Source: Frateuria defendens
GTDB lineage: Bacteria > Pseudomonadota > Gammaproteobacteria > Xanthomonadales > Rhodanobacteraceae
DNA length: 64,000 nucleotides
Assembly: GCF_001182895.1 (NCBI RefSeq)
Contig: NZ_LFQR01000006.1
Location: forward strand, 1-64,000
Direction of reading: 5' to 3'
Position 1 is the stretch's first letter. Every line of letters starts with the position of its first letter. A program made the position numbers and the translations under genes. Of the stretch, positions 20,066-29,144 are shown one piece after another. A model generated the notes under the pieces. It did no database searches, had not been told where the DNA came from, and saw only the letters and a program-made list of their open reading frames with translations.

Positions 20066-21058
20066 GTGGAGCATCTGCAGGACCTGGCCCTGTTCGTGCG
20101 CATCGCGCAGGCGCAGAGCCTGCTCGAAGTGGCACGCGACACGGGGTTGTCGCCGGCGGCGGTGTCCAAGCAGCTGGCGCGACTGGAGCACGCGCTGGGC
20201 GTGCGCCTGGTCAAGCGCAGCACCCGGCATCTCTACCTGACCCCCGAGGGTAGCGATTTCGCCACGCATTGCCGGGTGATCCTGGACGAGCTGGAGAAGG
20301 CGCGCGAGGCGGTGCAGCGCGGCGGCGAGCTGGCGGGCGAGCTGCGCGTGACCGCCTCGCTGCCGTTCTCGCGCCGCCACCTCGCGCCGCTGCTGGCCGA
20401 GTTCGGGCTGCGCTATCCCCGGCTGCGCATCCACCTCACCTCCACCGACGCGCTGGTCAGCCTGGTGCAGGGCGGCTACGACCTGGCCATCCGCCAGGCC
20501 GCGCTGGTGGACAGCACGCTGGCCGCACGCATGCTGGTGCCGGATCGCCGCGTACCCTGCGCCTCGCCCGGGTACGTGCGCAACCATGGCCTGCCGGCCA
20601 ACCCGCAGGCGTTGACCGGGCACCGCTGCATTCTGCCCGGCGACCCGCCGATCAGCCTGTGGCGCTTCCAGCCGCGGGTGGGCGGCGAGCCGGTCGCCGT
20701 CAACGTGGGCAGCAGCGCGTTCCAGACCAATGACGGCGAGGTGGCCCACGCGGCGACGCTGGCCGGCGCCGGCATCGCGCTGAAATCGATCTGGGACGTG
20801 GCCGAGGACCTCGCCGCCGGCCGCCTGGTGGACGTGCTGCCCAAGTTCACTTCGCCCACCGCGCCGATCCAGGCCGTCTACGTGCCCGGGCCGCGGCCGC
20901 TGTCGGGGCGGCTGCGCGCCCTGATCGATTTCCTGGCCGAGCGGCTGGCGGCCAGCCCGGTGCTGGACTGGATGGACGAGGGCCGGCGCGCGCCGGTGCT
21001 GGCCCAGGAGCCCGTTCATGCCCCCGGCGTCGCAAACGTGCAAGGGCGATCGCTGTAG
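20066..21058 (+). CDS. LysR-family transcriptional regulator
   Basis: A 330-residue regulator with an N-terminal helix-turn-helix (ARDTGLSPAAVSKQLARLEH, followed by LGVRLVKRSTR) and a periplasmic-binding-protein-like effector domain. It belongs to the AaeR/CrgA-like subgroup with the LxxLVxxxGYDLAIR pattern. The GTG at 20066 fits the domain start (HLQDLALFVRIAQ) better than the upstream ATG, whose extra residues look like non-coding AT-rich sequence. It is divergent from the GMC dehydrogenase operon and is its most likely regulator. Confidence 0.88.
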   Translation: MEHLQDLALFVRIAQAQSLLEVARDTGLSPAAVSKQLARLEHALGVRLVKRSTRHLYLTPEGSDFATHCRVILDELEKAREAVQRGGELAGELRVTASLPFSRRHLAPLLAEFGLRYPRLRIHLTSTDALVSLVQGGYDLAIRQAALVDSTLAARMLVPDRRVPCASPGYVRNHGLPANPQALTGHRCILPGDPPISLWRFQPRVGGEPVAVNVGSSAFQTNDGEVAHAATLAGAGIALKSIWDVAEDLAAGRLVDVLPKFTSPTAPIQAVYVPGPRPLSGRLRALIDFLAERLAASPVLDWMDEGRRAPVLAQEPVHAPGVANVQGRSL

Positions 21059-21313
21059 CGGCGCGTGCACGCGCACCGAGCCTGCGCAGCGATAACGCCG
21101 CCGCGCCGCGGTCGCGCGAAAGCGCCCTGCAGGGCAGGACGGGGCGAGGCACTCGTGGGGATCGAGGGCAGGCTCAGAGGAGCGCGCTGCGAAGCCCTGG
21201 CCGGTGCGTCGTCAGCCGCCGTCCGGATGGGCAGCAGCGCTTTGCGATGCGCCGCGGGTGGCGCGGGGGCGGATGACGAGGGTCACGGCATCGAGGCCGC
21301 CGCCCTCCCGCGT

Positions 21314-23209
21314 TCAGCCCGCCACGTTGACCCGCCCCGCCGCCTGCGGAAAGCGGGCGCGGATGGCGTTGCGGATGCCGGGCAGGTCGAGGCCGGCCAT
21401 GCTCAGCACTTCCTCGCGGCTGCCATGCTCCAGGTAGGTGTCGGGCAGGCCCAGGTGCAGGATCGGCATCACGATGCCGTGCGCGGCCAGGCACTCGGCC
21501 ACGGCCGAGCCGGCGCCACCGGCCACGGCGTTGTCCTCGAAGGTGACGAAGGCGTCGTGGCCCTGCGCCAACTCCAGGATCATCGCCTCGTCCAGCGGCT
21601 TCACGAAGCGCATGTTGACCAGGGTGGCGTCGAACTCCTCGGCCATGGCGGCGGCGGGCGCCAGCATGGCGCCGAAGGAGAGGAAGGCCATGCCGCGGCC
21701 GCGCCGGCGCAGTTCGGCCTTGCCGAAGGGGATCGTCTCCAGGTCGCCGGACACCGGCACGCCCAGGCCCACGCCGCGCGGGTAGCGAATCGCCGCCGGG
21801 CCGTCGTGGAGGAAGCCGGTGCTGAGCATGGCGCGGCACTCGCGCTCGTCGGCCGGCGCCATGATCGCCATGTTGGGCAGGCAGCGCAGGAAGCTGAGAT
21901 CGAAGCTGCCCGCGTGGGTGGCGCCGTCGGGGCCGACCACGCCGGCGCGGTCGATGGCGAAGGTGACGTCCAGGTTCTGCAGCGCCACGTCGTGGATGGC
22001 CTGGTCGTAGGCGCGCTGCAGGAAGGTGGAGTAGATCGCCACCACCGGCTTGGCGCCCTCGCAGGCCATGCCGGCGGCCAGCGTCACGGCGTGCTGCTCG
22101 GCGATCGCCACGTCGAAGTAGCGCTCGGGGAAGCGCTTGGAGAACTTCACCAGGCCCGAGCCCTCGCGCATCGCCGGGGTGATGCCGAGCAGGCGCTCGT
22201 CGGCGGCGGCCATGTCGCACAGCCAGTCGCCGAAGACGTCGGTATAGGTGGGCTTGGCCGGGCCGGCCTTCTTCACCACGCCGGCCAGTGGGTCGAACGG
22301 GCCCACCGCGTGGTATTCGATCTGCGACTTCTCGGCGCGCGCGTAGCCCTTGCCCTTGGTGGTGATCACGTGCAGCACGCGCGGACCGGGCAAGTCCTTC
22401 ACCGTGCGCAGCGCGGCGAGCAGCTGCGGCAGGTTGTGGCCGTCGATCGGGCCGGTGTAGTGGAAGCCCAGTTCCTCGAACAGCGTGGAGGGCACGAACA
22501 TGCCCTTGGCGTGTTCCTCCCAGCGCTGGAAGAAGCGGCCCATGAACGACTGCTTGGGGATCGCCCGCTTGGCCCGCTCGCGCCAGGTGTTGAGCGTGCG
22601 GCTGGCCATGGCGCGGGCCATCATCTTGGTCAGGCCGCCCACGTTCTCGCTGATCGACATGCCGTTGTCGTTGAGGATCACCAGCATGTCCGGCTCGACG
22701 TCGCCGCCGTGGTTGAGCGCCTCGAAGGCCATGCCGGCGGTCATCGCGCCGTCGCCGATCACCGCCACGATCTTGCGCGGGTCGCCCTTGCGCTGGGCGG
22801 CGATGGCCATGCCCAGCGCGGCCGAGATCGAGGTGGAGGAGTGGCCGACGCCGAAGCTGTCGTACTCGCTCTCCTCGCGGTGCGGGAACGGCGCCAGGCC
22901 GCCTTTCTTCTTGATCGTGGTGATGCGGTCGCGGCGGCCGGTGAGGATCTTGTGCGGGTAGCACTGGTGGCCCACGTCCCACACCAGGCGGTCGGCGGGG
23001 GTGTCGAACACGTGGTGCAGGGCCACGGTGAGCTCCACCACGCCCAGGCCCGCGCCGAAGTGGCCGCCGGAGCTGGCGACGGATTCGATCAGGTACTGGC
23101 GCAGCTCATTGGCGACGGCGGGCAGCGCGTCGTCGGGCAGGCGGCGGAGATCGGCCGGGCCGTCGATGTGCGCCAGGCGGGGAAAGCGGGTGGAGTCGAT
23201 CATCGGCAT
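21314..23209 (-). CDS. dxs: 1-deoxy-D-xylulose-5-phosphate synthase
   Basis: First enzyme of the MEP isoprenoid pathway, condensing pyruvate and glyceraldehyde-3-phosphate using thiamine diphosphate. The 631-residue protein shows [16 protein letters not shown], the thiamine-diphosphate motif [16 protein letters not shown], the catalytic [14 protein letters not shown] and the transketolase C-terminal domain. Two candidate ATGs lie six nt apart (23209 and 23203); neither has a good ribosome binding site. No ispA or xseB lies adjacent, so dxs is monocistronic here. Confidence 0.97.
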   Translation of the reverse strand: MPMIDSTRFPRLAHIDGPADLRRLPDDALPAVANELRQYLIESVASSGGHFGAGLGVVELTVALHHVFDTPADRLVWDVGHQCYPHKILTGRRDRITTIKKKGGLAPFPHREESEYDSFGVGHSSTSISAALGMAIAAQRKGDPRKIVAVIGDGAMTAGMAFEALNHGGDVEPDMLVILNDNGMSISENVGGLTKMMARAMASRTLNTWRERAKRAIPKQSFMGRFFQRWEEHAKGMFVPSTLFEELGFHYTGPIDGHNLPQLLAALRTVKDLPGPRVLHVITTKGKGYARAEKSQIEYHAVGPFDPLAGVVKKAGPAKPTYTDVFGDWLCDMAAADERLLGITPAMREGSGLVKFSKRFPERYFDVAIAEQHAVTLAAGMACEGAKPVVAIYSTFLQRAYDQAIHDVALQNLDVTFAIDRAGVVGPDGATHAGSFDLSFLRCLPNMAIMAPADERECRAMLSTGFLHDGPAAIRYPRGVGLGVPVSGDLETIPFGKAELRRRGRGMAFLSFGAMLAPAAAMAEEFDATLVNMRFVKPLDEAMILELAQGHDAFVTFEDNAVAGGAGSAVAECLAAHGIVMPILHLGLPDTYLEHGSREEVLSMAGLDLPGIRNAIRARFPQAAGRVNVAG

Positions 23210-23324
23210 ATTGTTGGCCCAGCGAGGGGGCGGGGCAAGGGCAGCGGTGTGAACGGGCGCAGGCGGGCGGCCTTTCACGCCGCCTAGGCATGCCGGCCTG
23301 CCGCCGTTCGAGTAAGCTGCCGCC

Positions 23325-23771
23325 ATGTCCAAGCGCCTGTTCCGCCGCTTCGCCGAGGCCACGTCTCGCCACGCCGGCCGGCCCAGCGCGTTCACCACCG
23401 CCGTGGTGCTGGTGGGGGCCTGGGCCCTCACCGGCCCGCTGTTCCACTTCAGCGACACCTGGCAGCTGGTGATCAACACCAGCACCACCATCGTCACCTT
23501 CCTGATGGTGTTCCTGATCCAGAACACGCAGAACCGCGACACCGCGGCGCTGCAGATCAAGCTGGACGAGTTGATCCGCACCAGCCGCGCCCACAACGCC
23601 CTGCTCAACCTGGAGGAGCTGGACGACCAGGCGCTGGACCGCATCCGCGAGCACTACAGCAAGCTGGCCCGCCGGGCGCGGGACACGCTGGACGTGATCG
23701 AGCAGGATATCGAGGACAACATCGACCACAGCGGCCATCACGGCCGGCGTGGCCGGCCGCCGCCGGGTTGA
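23325..23771 (+). CDS. Low-affinity iron permease family membrane protein
   Basis: A 148-residue protein with two membrane segments ([19 protein letters not shown] and [18 protein letters not shown]) followed by the family signature [19 protein letters not shown], as in bacterial Fet4-like low-affinity iron permease proteins. A soluble helical C-terminus with acidic and His residues ([14 protein letters not shown]) follows. Iron transport by the short bacterial members is inferred from the family name rather than proven. It is divergent from dxs. Confidence 0.85.
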   Translation: MSKRLFRRFAEATSRHAGRPSAFTTAVVLVGAWALTGPLFHFSDTWQLVINTSTTIVTFLMVFLIQNTQNRDTAALQIKLDELIRTSRAHNALLNLEELDDQALDRIREHYSKLARRARDTLDVIEQDIEDNIDHSGHHGRRGRPPPG

Positions 23772-23846
23772 GCGGTTGAGCTGGTTGAGCCGGGGGCGGC
23801 GCAGAGGGCGCAGGGCCCGCCGTGCGCGGGGGATTCGGGCGAGGCC

Positions 23847-24446
23847 TCAGGCCATCGCCGCGCGCCGGTGGCGCGGCAGGTGGCTCACCAGGAATTCCAT
23901 CTGGTCGGCCAGGATGTTGCGGTTGGAGAGGATCAGGTGCTCCACCCAGCTCGGGCGGTAGGGCACCGCCAGCAGCGGCATGTTGGCCTGCTGCGGCGTG
24001 CGGCTGCCCTTCCTGAGGTTGCAGGCCATGCAGGCGCTGACCACGTTCTCCCATTCGTCGCGGCCGCCCTTGGACACCGGCTGCACGTGGTCGCGGGTCA
24101 GCTCGCCGCGGCTGTAGTGGTTGCCGCAGTACAGGCACAGGTAGCGGTCGCGGGCGAACAGCGCGGTGTTGGTGAGGGTGGGGGCCGGGTCCACCGCGTG
24201 GTCGCGGCAATGGCCGGTGCTGGCGACGATGGGGTGCACGTGGATGCGGCTCTGCTCGCCGAGCTCGCGGTTGTGCCCGCCGTGCACGGTGAGGCAGGGA
24301 TCGCCCAGGGTCCAGGCCACCGCCTCGCGGACGTAGAGGCAGACGGCCTCCTGCCAGCTGATCCAGTCGAGGATGCGGCCGGCGGCGTCCAGGGACAGCA
24401 CGCGGGTCGAGTGCAGATTGGCCCGGCGGGTTACTTCCATCAGCAT
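23847..24446 (-). CDS. HNH endonuclease family protein
   Basis: A 199-residue protein with a C-terminal HNH nuclease module: zinc-binding CLYCG and ACMACN flank the catalytic LTRDHVQPVSKGGRDEWENV. The N-terminal half, starting MLMEVTRRANLHSTRVLSLD, is conserved in stand-alone proteobacterial HNH proteins of unknown role. The ATG at 24446 is preceded by GGAAGGA and is preferred to an upstream in-frame ATG. It is not linked to any restriction, phage or toxin gene here, so a housekeeping nucleic-acid role is as likely as defence. Confidence 0.85.
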   Translation of the reverse strand: MLMEVTRRANLHSTRVLSLDAAGRILDWISWQEAVCLYVREAVAWTLGDPCLTVHGGHNRELGEQSRIHVHPIVASTGHCRDHAVDPAPTLTNTALFARDRYLCLYCGNHYSRGELTRDHVQPVSKGGRDEWENVVSACMACNLRKGSRTPQQANMPLLAVPYRPSWVEHLILSNRNILADQMEFLVSHLPRHRRAAMA

Positions 24447-24684
24447 GTCTTGCGTCCTTCCCGTTAAGTGAAGAGAGCGTCCAAGCGATGTCGTATCGAG
24501 CCCAGCATAGACCAAAACATATTGCAATTCCCGTGCAAGCCTTTGCCGGTGCAGGCTAAAGGCGTCCATTCGCGACCACCGGTGGCCGCTGCTATAGTCG
24601 CCAGTCGATCTAGAGACCCGGCGCCGGGCTCGGGAGGGGGAGCCTGGGTGGCGACCCCGGCACGGCGGGGCAGAGGTAAGTGAC

Positions 24685-25449
24685 GTGGCTGAAGTTCTTT
24701 TCTACGAGCGCCCGGTGCCGCTCAACCGCACCCAACACAAGGATCTGCGCATCAAGGGCGTGCCGAGCATGAAGTTCGCCGCCAAGGTGCACTCCGTGCC
24801 GCTCACCGGCGTGGAGTTCCCGCTGGCCGCGCGCGACGTGCCGATCCTGTTCGCCGGCACCAGCGTGGCCGACGCCGGCCCGATGGCCCTGCTCGGCCTG
24901 CGCCAGGACGAGAACCTGCTGGTGGACGCCGACGGCCAGTGGGCGCCGAACGTGTACGTGCCGGCCTTCGTGCGCCGCTACCCGTTCGTGCTGGCGGAGA
25001 AGCCGGAGGGGCAGGAGGGCGACGACTTCACCGTATTCCTCGACGAGGCCTTCGAGGGCTTCGGCGAGAACGAGGGCGAGCGCCTGTTCAAGGACGACGG
25101 CACCGACAGCGAAGTGCTGAGCCGCGCCGTGAGCTTCCTCGGCGAGTTCCAGCAGCACGTGGCGCGTACCCACTGGTTCATGGACCAGCTGCGCAAGCAC
25201 GACCTGCTCGAGCCGCGCAACGTGCGCCTGCAGAAGGATGGCAACGCGATCAACCTCAACGGCCTGTTCGTGGTCAACGAGGACAAGCTGCGCCAGCTCG
25301 ACGAGAAGACCGCGCACGAGTTCCTCCAGGAAGGCGTGTTCGGCTGGATCTACTCGCACCTGCTGTCGCTGCCCAACATCGACCGCCTGGCCCTGCGCCT
25401 CAACGAGCGCGAGGCGGCCGAGACCGCCGCCAGCTCGAGCGTCAACTAA
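24685..25449 (+). CDS. SapC family protein
   Basis: A 254-residue soluble protein of the SapC family (named from Campylobacter S-layer work; function unknown in proteobacteria). The characteristic block is KVHSVPLTGVEFPLAARDVP followed by ILFAG, and the C-terminal half contains FLDQ-type acidic and helical segments. The GTG start at 24685 is favoured because homology (AEVLFYERPVPLN) starts there, with AGAGGTAAG as ribosome binding site. An intrinsic terminator follows, so it is a single-gene unit. Confidence 0.8.
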   Translation: MAEVLFYERPVPLNRTQHKDLRIKGVPSMKFAAKVHSVPLTGVEFPLAARDVPILFAGTSVADAGPMALLGLRQDENLLVDADGQWAPNVYVPAFVRRYPFVLAEKPEGQEGDDFTVFLDEAFEGFGENEGERLFKDDGTDSEVLSRAVSFLGEFQQHVARTHWFMDQLRKHDLLEPRNVRLQKDGNAINLNGLFVVNEDKLRQLDEKTAHEFLQEGVFGWIYSHLLSLPNIDRLALRLNEREAAETAASSSVN

Positions 25450-25490
25450 GCCCGCGGCCCCGCCCGTCCGGGCGGGCATGCCGATAGACG

Positions 25491-25532
25491 GCCAGGCAAT
25501 GCGGCGTTCGCGCCGCCTGCCTGGCTGTTTTC
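25491..25532 (+). terminator. Intrinsic terminator of the SapC gene
   Basis: GCCAGGCA-GCGGCG pairs with CGCCGC-TGCCTGGC around TTCG, followed by GTTTTCG. It starts 42 nt after the stop codon. The rest of the 25450-25803 gap shows no gene. Confidence 0.85.
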
Positions 25533-25803
25533 GTTGGGGCCGCGCGGACCGCCACGGCGTCGCGTCTGCCCGGATGGCTGCCGCGGCCATGGGTACCGAC
25601 GAGTCCGCCCGTGCCGCGAGCCGGCCCGGCATGAACACCGGGTGGCCGGCCGCCTCCGCCTGGCCGCGTCCGCTCGCTTCAGGTCCGTCAGCGCGCGCAC
25701 GGCGGAGCGGGTTCGCCGGGACTGCTTCCTCCTGAAACGCAGGGTGTTCTAGGCTGTCCAGTCGCTAGGACTGGGTAGCCGATCCTCGACGGAGGAGTGG
25801 GCG

Positions 25804-27399
25804 ATGCATGCCGGTCGCGGGACATGTGCGTGGCGCTGGCTGTTGGCGGTGCTGCTGTTGCTGCCGCCGGTCTTCTTCATGCTGCCCATTCCCATCGACG
25901 AGACGCGCTACCTCGCGGTGGCCTGGAACATGCACCTCGGCGGCCAGTGGCTGGTGCCGTGGCTGGATGGCGCGCCTTACTCGGACAAGCCGCCGCTGCT
26001 GTTCTGGCTGATCGACCTGACCTGGGCGCTCACCGGCGTGCACGCCTGGGCGGCGCGGCTGCTGGAACTGCTGCTGGCGCTGGCGACCCTGCCGCTGCTG
26101 GCCCTGCTCGGCCGACGCCTGGGCGCGAGCGCGGAGGCCGTGCGCTGTGCGCGCTGGCTGTGGCTGGGCAGTGTCGCGCTGGCCGGCTTCGCCGGCGGCG
26201 TGATGTTCGATGCGCTGCTGGTGGTGTGCACCCTGGTCGCCTGGCTGGGCGCGCTCGCGCTGCTGCGCGGGCAGGGGCCGGCGGGCGTGGCGGTGCTGGG
26301 CCTCGGGCTCGGCCTCGCCGTGCTCGCCAAGGGGCCGGTGGGCCTCCTGGTCGGCGGCCTGCCGGCCTTGCTCGCGCCGTGGTGGCAACCGCCGTTGCGC
26401 ACGCCGTGGCGGCGCTACTACCTCGCCGTCGCCGTGGCGCTCGCGGCGGCGGCGGTGCTGGTGCTGGCCTGGGCGTTGCCGGCCGCGCGCGCCGGCGGCG
26501 AGGCGTACGCCAACGCGATTTTCCTGCGCCAGACGGTAGGACGGATGGCCGGCAGCTTTGCCCATGCGCGCGGCTGGTGGTGGTACCTGCCCGTCGCGCC
26601 GCTGCTGCTCTTGCCGTGGACGCTGGCGCTCGGGCGCGGCGGTGTGGCCCGCGCCGCGCTGTCGCCGCTGGACCGCTTCGCCCTGGCCGCTTCGGTGCCG
26701 GCCTTCCTGGCCTTCTGCCTGATCAGCGGCAAGCAGCCGCATTACCTGCTGCCCCTGCTGCCGGGGCCGCTGCTGGCGGCCGGCGTGCGGCTTGCCGACG
26801 GCCGCTGGCGGGTGGTGGGCTGGCGCGTGGGGCTGGTGCTGCTGGCTTTCCCGGTGGGCTTTGCGGTGGTGCTGCGGCATCCGCTGGGCCCGGTCGGCCT
26901 CGCCTATGCGTGCGTGGCGGCGATGGCGGCGCTGGGCCTGGGTTTCCTGCTGCGCGGCCGGCGCGACACGCCGGTGGAGGCGGCCGCGCTGGGGATGATC
27001 GCCGCCATCGGCCTGGCCAAGCTCGCCTTCATGCAGGCGCTGGGCCCGGGCTACGACGTGCGGCCGGCGGCACAACGCATCGCCCGGGCCCAGGCAGCCG
27101 GCGTGCCGTTGCTGCACGCCGGCCAGCAGCATGGGCTGTACACCTTCGCCGGCCGGCTGACCCGCGCCATTCCCAGCGCGCACGGCCAGGCGCAGGTGGC
27201 GACGTGGGCCGGGGCGCATCCCGACGGCTGGGTAATCAGCAGCTACCCGCGCTACCGCTACGCCGCCGCGCCGCTGTACGCGCAGCCGATGCTGGGGCGG
27301 CGCCTGGCGATCTGGCGGGCGGGCGACATTGCGGACGAAGCCGCGCGCATCGCCGAGGCCAAGAACGGCACAGCCGGGGACGAGGACGACAAGCCTTAG
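25804..27399 (+). CDS. GT39/ArnT-like membrane glycosyltransferase
   Basis: A 531-residue integral membrane protein of the dolichyl-phosphate-mannose/4-amino-4-deoxy-L-arabinose transferase superfamily. The conserved acidic pair of the first periplasmic loop is visible as PIDETRYLAVAWNMHL, then YSDKPPLLFWLIDL; about a dozen hydrophobic segments follow, with a soluble C-terminal domain. Such enzymes move a sugar from a polyprenyl-phosphate donor onto lipid A, glycans or protein. Without arnBCDF genes nearby, the donor cannot be named. The ATG at 25804 follows GGAGGAG at good spacing. Confidence 0.87.
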   Translation: MHAGRGTCAWRWLLAVLLLLPPVFFMLPIPIDETRYLAVAWNMHLGGQWLVPWLDGAPYSDKPPLLFWLIDLTWALTGVHAWAARLLELLLALATLPLLALLGRRLGASAEAVRCARWLWLGSVALAGFAGGVMFDALLVVCTLVAWLGALALLRGQGPAGVAVLGLGLGLAVLAKGPVGLLVGGLPALLAPWWQPPLRTPWRRYYLAVAVALAAAAVLVLAWALPAARAGGEAYANAIFLRQTVGRMAGSFAHARGWWWYLPVAPLLLLPWTLALGRGGVARAALSPLDRFALAASVPAFLAFCLISGKQPHYLLPLLPGPLLAAGVRLADGRWRVVGWRVGLVLLAFPVGFAVVLRHPLGPVGLAYACVAAMAALGLGFLLRGRRDTPVEAAALGMIAAIGLAKLAFMQALGPGYDVRPAAQRIARAQAAGVPLLHAGQQHGLYTFAGRLTRAIPSAHGQAQVATWAGAHPDGWVISSYPRYRYAAAPLYAQPMLGRRLAIWRAGDIADEAARIAEAKNGTAGDEDDKP

Positions 27400-27473
27400 A
27401 GGCGCGCTGCGCTTCTGCTTTGCCATGCCGGGCGAGTGCGGGAAAGCCGTTACGCCACGCCGCCGCTTACGCT

Positions 27474-27947
27474 TCAGCGCACCGGCTTGGCCAGCCGCAG
27501 CAGGTCGGTGCCGTAGCCGGCCGCCTCGTACAGCGCCCGGGCCCGCTCGTTGCCGGGAAACACCGCCAGCGTCAGCAGCGCGCAGCGGTGCTCGCGAGCC
27601 CAGGTCTCGGCATGCGCAAGCAGTGCCGTGCCCGCGCCGCGCCCCTCGTGCGCGGCGGCCACGGCGAGGTTGGCGATGTGGCAGTTGGCGTGGCCGTTGA
27701 AGTAGTCCTGCGTCTTCTGCAGGTGGATGAAGCCGACCGGCTTGCCGTCGGCGTCCTCGGCCACGAACACGAAGCTGTTGGCGGGCTGCTCGTCCAGCTG
27801 CTGCGCGAGGTCGCGCCGGATGCCGTTGATGCACTCGGCCCGTTTGCGCCAGGCGGGAAGGGGGACGCCGGCGAGGCGCGGCGCCAGGCCGAGGATGAAA
27901 TCGTCGTCGTCCTCGGCGAGACGGACCCGGTAGATGGCGTCGTTCAT
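27474..27947 (-). CDS. GNAT-family N-acetyltransferase
   Basis: A 157-residue acetyltransferase. The acetyl-CoA-binding motif is HEGRGAGTALLAHAE (R/QxxGxG/A), preceded by strand IANLAVAAA and followed by the C-terminal YEAAGY motif. The acceptor is unknown. It is convergent with the GT39 gene. Confidence 0.85.
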   Translation of the reverse strand: MNDAIYRVRLAEDDDDFILGLAPRLAGVPLPAWRKRAECINGIRRDLAQQLDEQPANSFVFVAEDADGKPVGFIHLQKTQDYFNGHANCHIANLAVAAAHEGRGAGTALLAHAETWAREHRCALLTLAVFPGNERARALYEAAGYGTDLLRLAKPVR

Positions 27948-28125
27948 GCGTTGGCGGTCGTCGGTGAACGGTGTTGCGGTTCTACACCGGAGGGGCAGCT
28001 ATTTGGAAGCCCGCCCGCCGCGGCGGGCGGGCCTGCGGGTGGTGCGAAGTCCGGGCGTGCCGCGGCAGGGGCTCCGGTATCCGAGCCGGCCCGCATTGGC
28101 GGCGCTCATGCCGGGCCGCGGCCGA

Positions 28126-29022
28126 TCAGCCGTCCAGGCGCCATCGCTCCGCGATGGATTTTCGGTAGCGGCGGCTCGCGCGCAACGCGTGGCCGCTGCT
28201 GAGCCGCAACAGGGCGTCGCCGTTGGTGATGGGGCGAAGGTCGCGGATACGGTCGATGGCGACGATGGCGCGGCGGTGCACGCGCATGAAGCGCGCGGGG
28301 TCGAGCTTGGCTTCGAAGGCGACGGCAGCCTCCCGGATCAGGTGCGAAGTGGTGCCGGTGTGCAATGCCAGATAGTTGCCCTGTGTCTCGATCCAATCGA
28401 CCTGGTCCAGCTCGACGAAACTCTGCCGGCCCCGATGCTTCACCGGCACGCGCGTGAGGTAAGGCTGTGCGGGTGCCGCCAGCATGGCCGGCGCCGCTTC
28501 GCGCGTGCTGCCGAGGCAGCGCAGGAAGTGCGCCAGGGCGGCCAGCGCGAGCAGGGCGTAGGTCAGCAACAGCCAGTTGTCGATGAGCTGGTCGCGCAGA
28601 TCGGCCAGGGAGGGCAGCCATGCCTGGTGGTAGCCCCATGCGGCGAGGAAGCACGAGGCGACGATCAGACCGAACGCCAGCGTCGCCACGCCCAGTGCGA
28701 GGGCGGGCAGGCGGCGCAGCGCGTTGGGGCCGCTCGGCGGAAAGCGCCGCGTCAGCGCGAGCAGGGCCGGCGTGGCGGCGGCGCCGAGCAGGGCGGCCAC
28801 CGTCATGCGCAAGGCCTCCGGCCCGGCCGCGAGCGCATGGCCGTGCGCGTTGGCGCGCAGCGCATTGCCCGGTTCGAGCACGATCAGGAAGAGCAGCCAA
28901 TAGCCGAAGCCGCCGCCGCTCTCGGCGAGCCATGGCGGCAGCGTTCGTCGGCGCGGGAGGCGACTGGAGCGGTTCGGGCAAGCCATGGACGCAGTCTGCC
29001 CAGGCGCCACCGGGGCGTCCAT
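28126..29022 (-). CDS. Membrane-bound LytTR DNA-binding regulator
   Basis: A 298-residue protein with four predicted membrane helices in the first ~180 residues and a C-terminal LytTR DNA-binding domain (about residues 190-295) showing VELDQVDWIETQGNYLALHT and FMRVHRRAIVAIDRI. This arrangement, membrane sensor plus LytTR without a receiver domain, occurs in xanthomonads and is inferred to respond to an envelope signal. An alternative ATG at 28986 is possible. It is divergent from the M48 peptidase, a plausible target. Confidence 0.85.
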   Translation of the reverse strand: MDAPVAPGQTASMACPNRSSRLPRRRTLPPWLAESGGGFGYWLLFLIVLEPGNALRANAHGHALAAGPEALRMTVAALLGAAATPALLALTRRFPPSGPNALRRLPALALGVATLAFGLIVASCFLAAWGYHQAWLPSLADLRDQLIDNWLLLTYALLALAALAHFLRCLGSTREAAPAMLAAPAQPYLTRVPVKHRGRQSFVELDQVDWIETQGNYLALHTGTTSHLIREAAVAFEAKLDPARFMRVHRRAIVAIDRIRDLRPITNGDALLRLSSGHALRASRRYRKSIAERWRLDG

Positions 29023-29144
29023 GGCTGCGGCGGCAATGCCCTGTTTTTGTGACGAATCGTGTCGGAACGGGGGCGGGCCGGTCTGGCAGTTGCCACGGTG
29101 CCGGACACACTTCTCTAAGTCTTCTCCGCGACAGGGAACACCCG

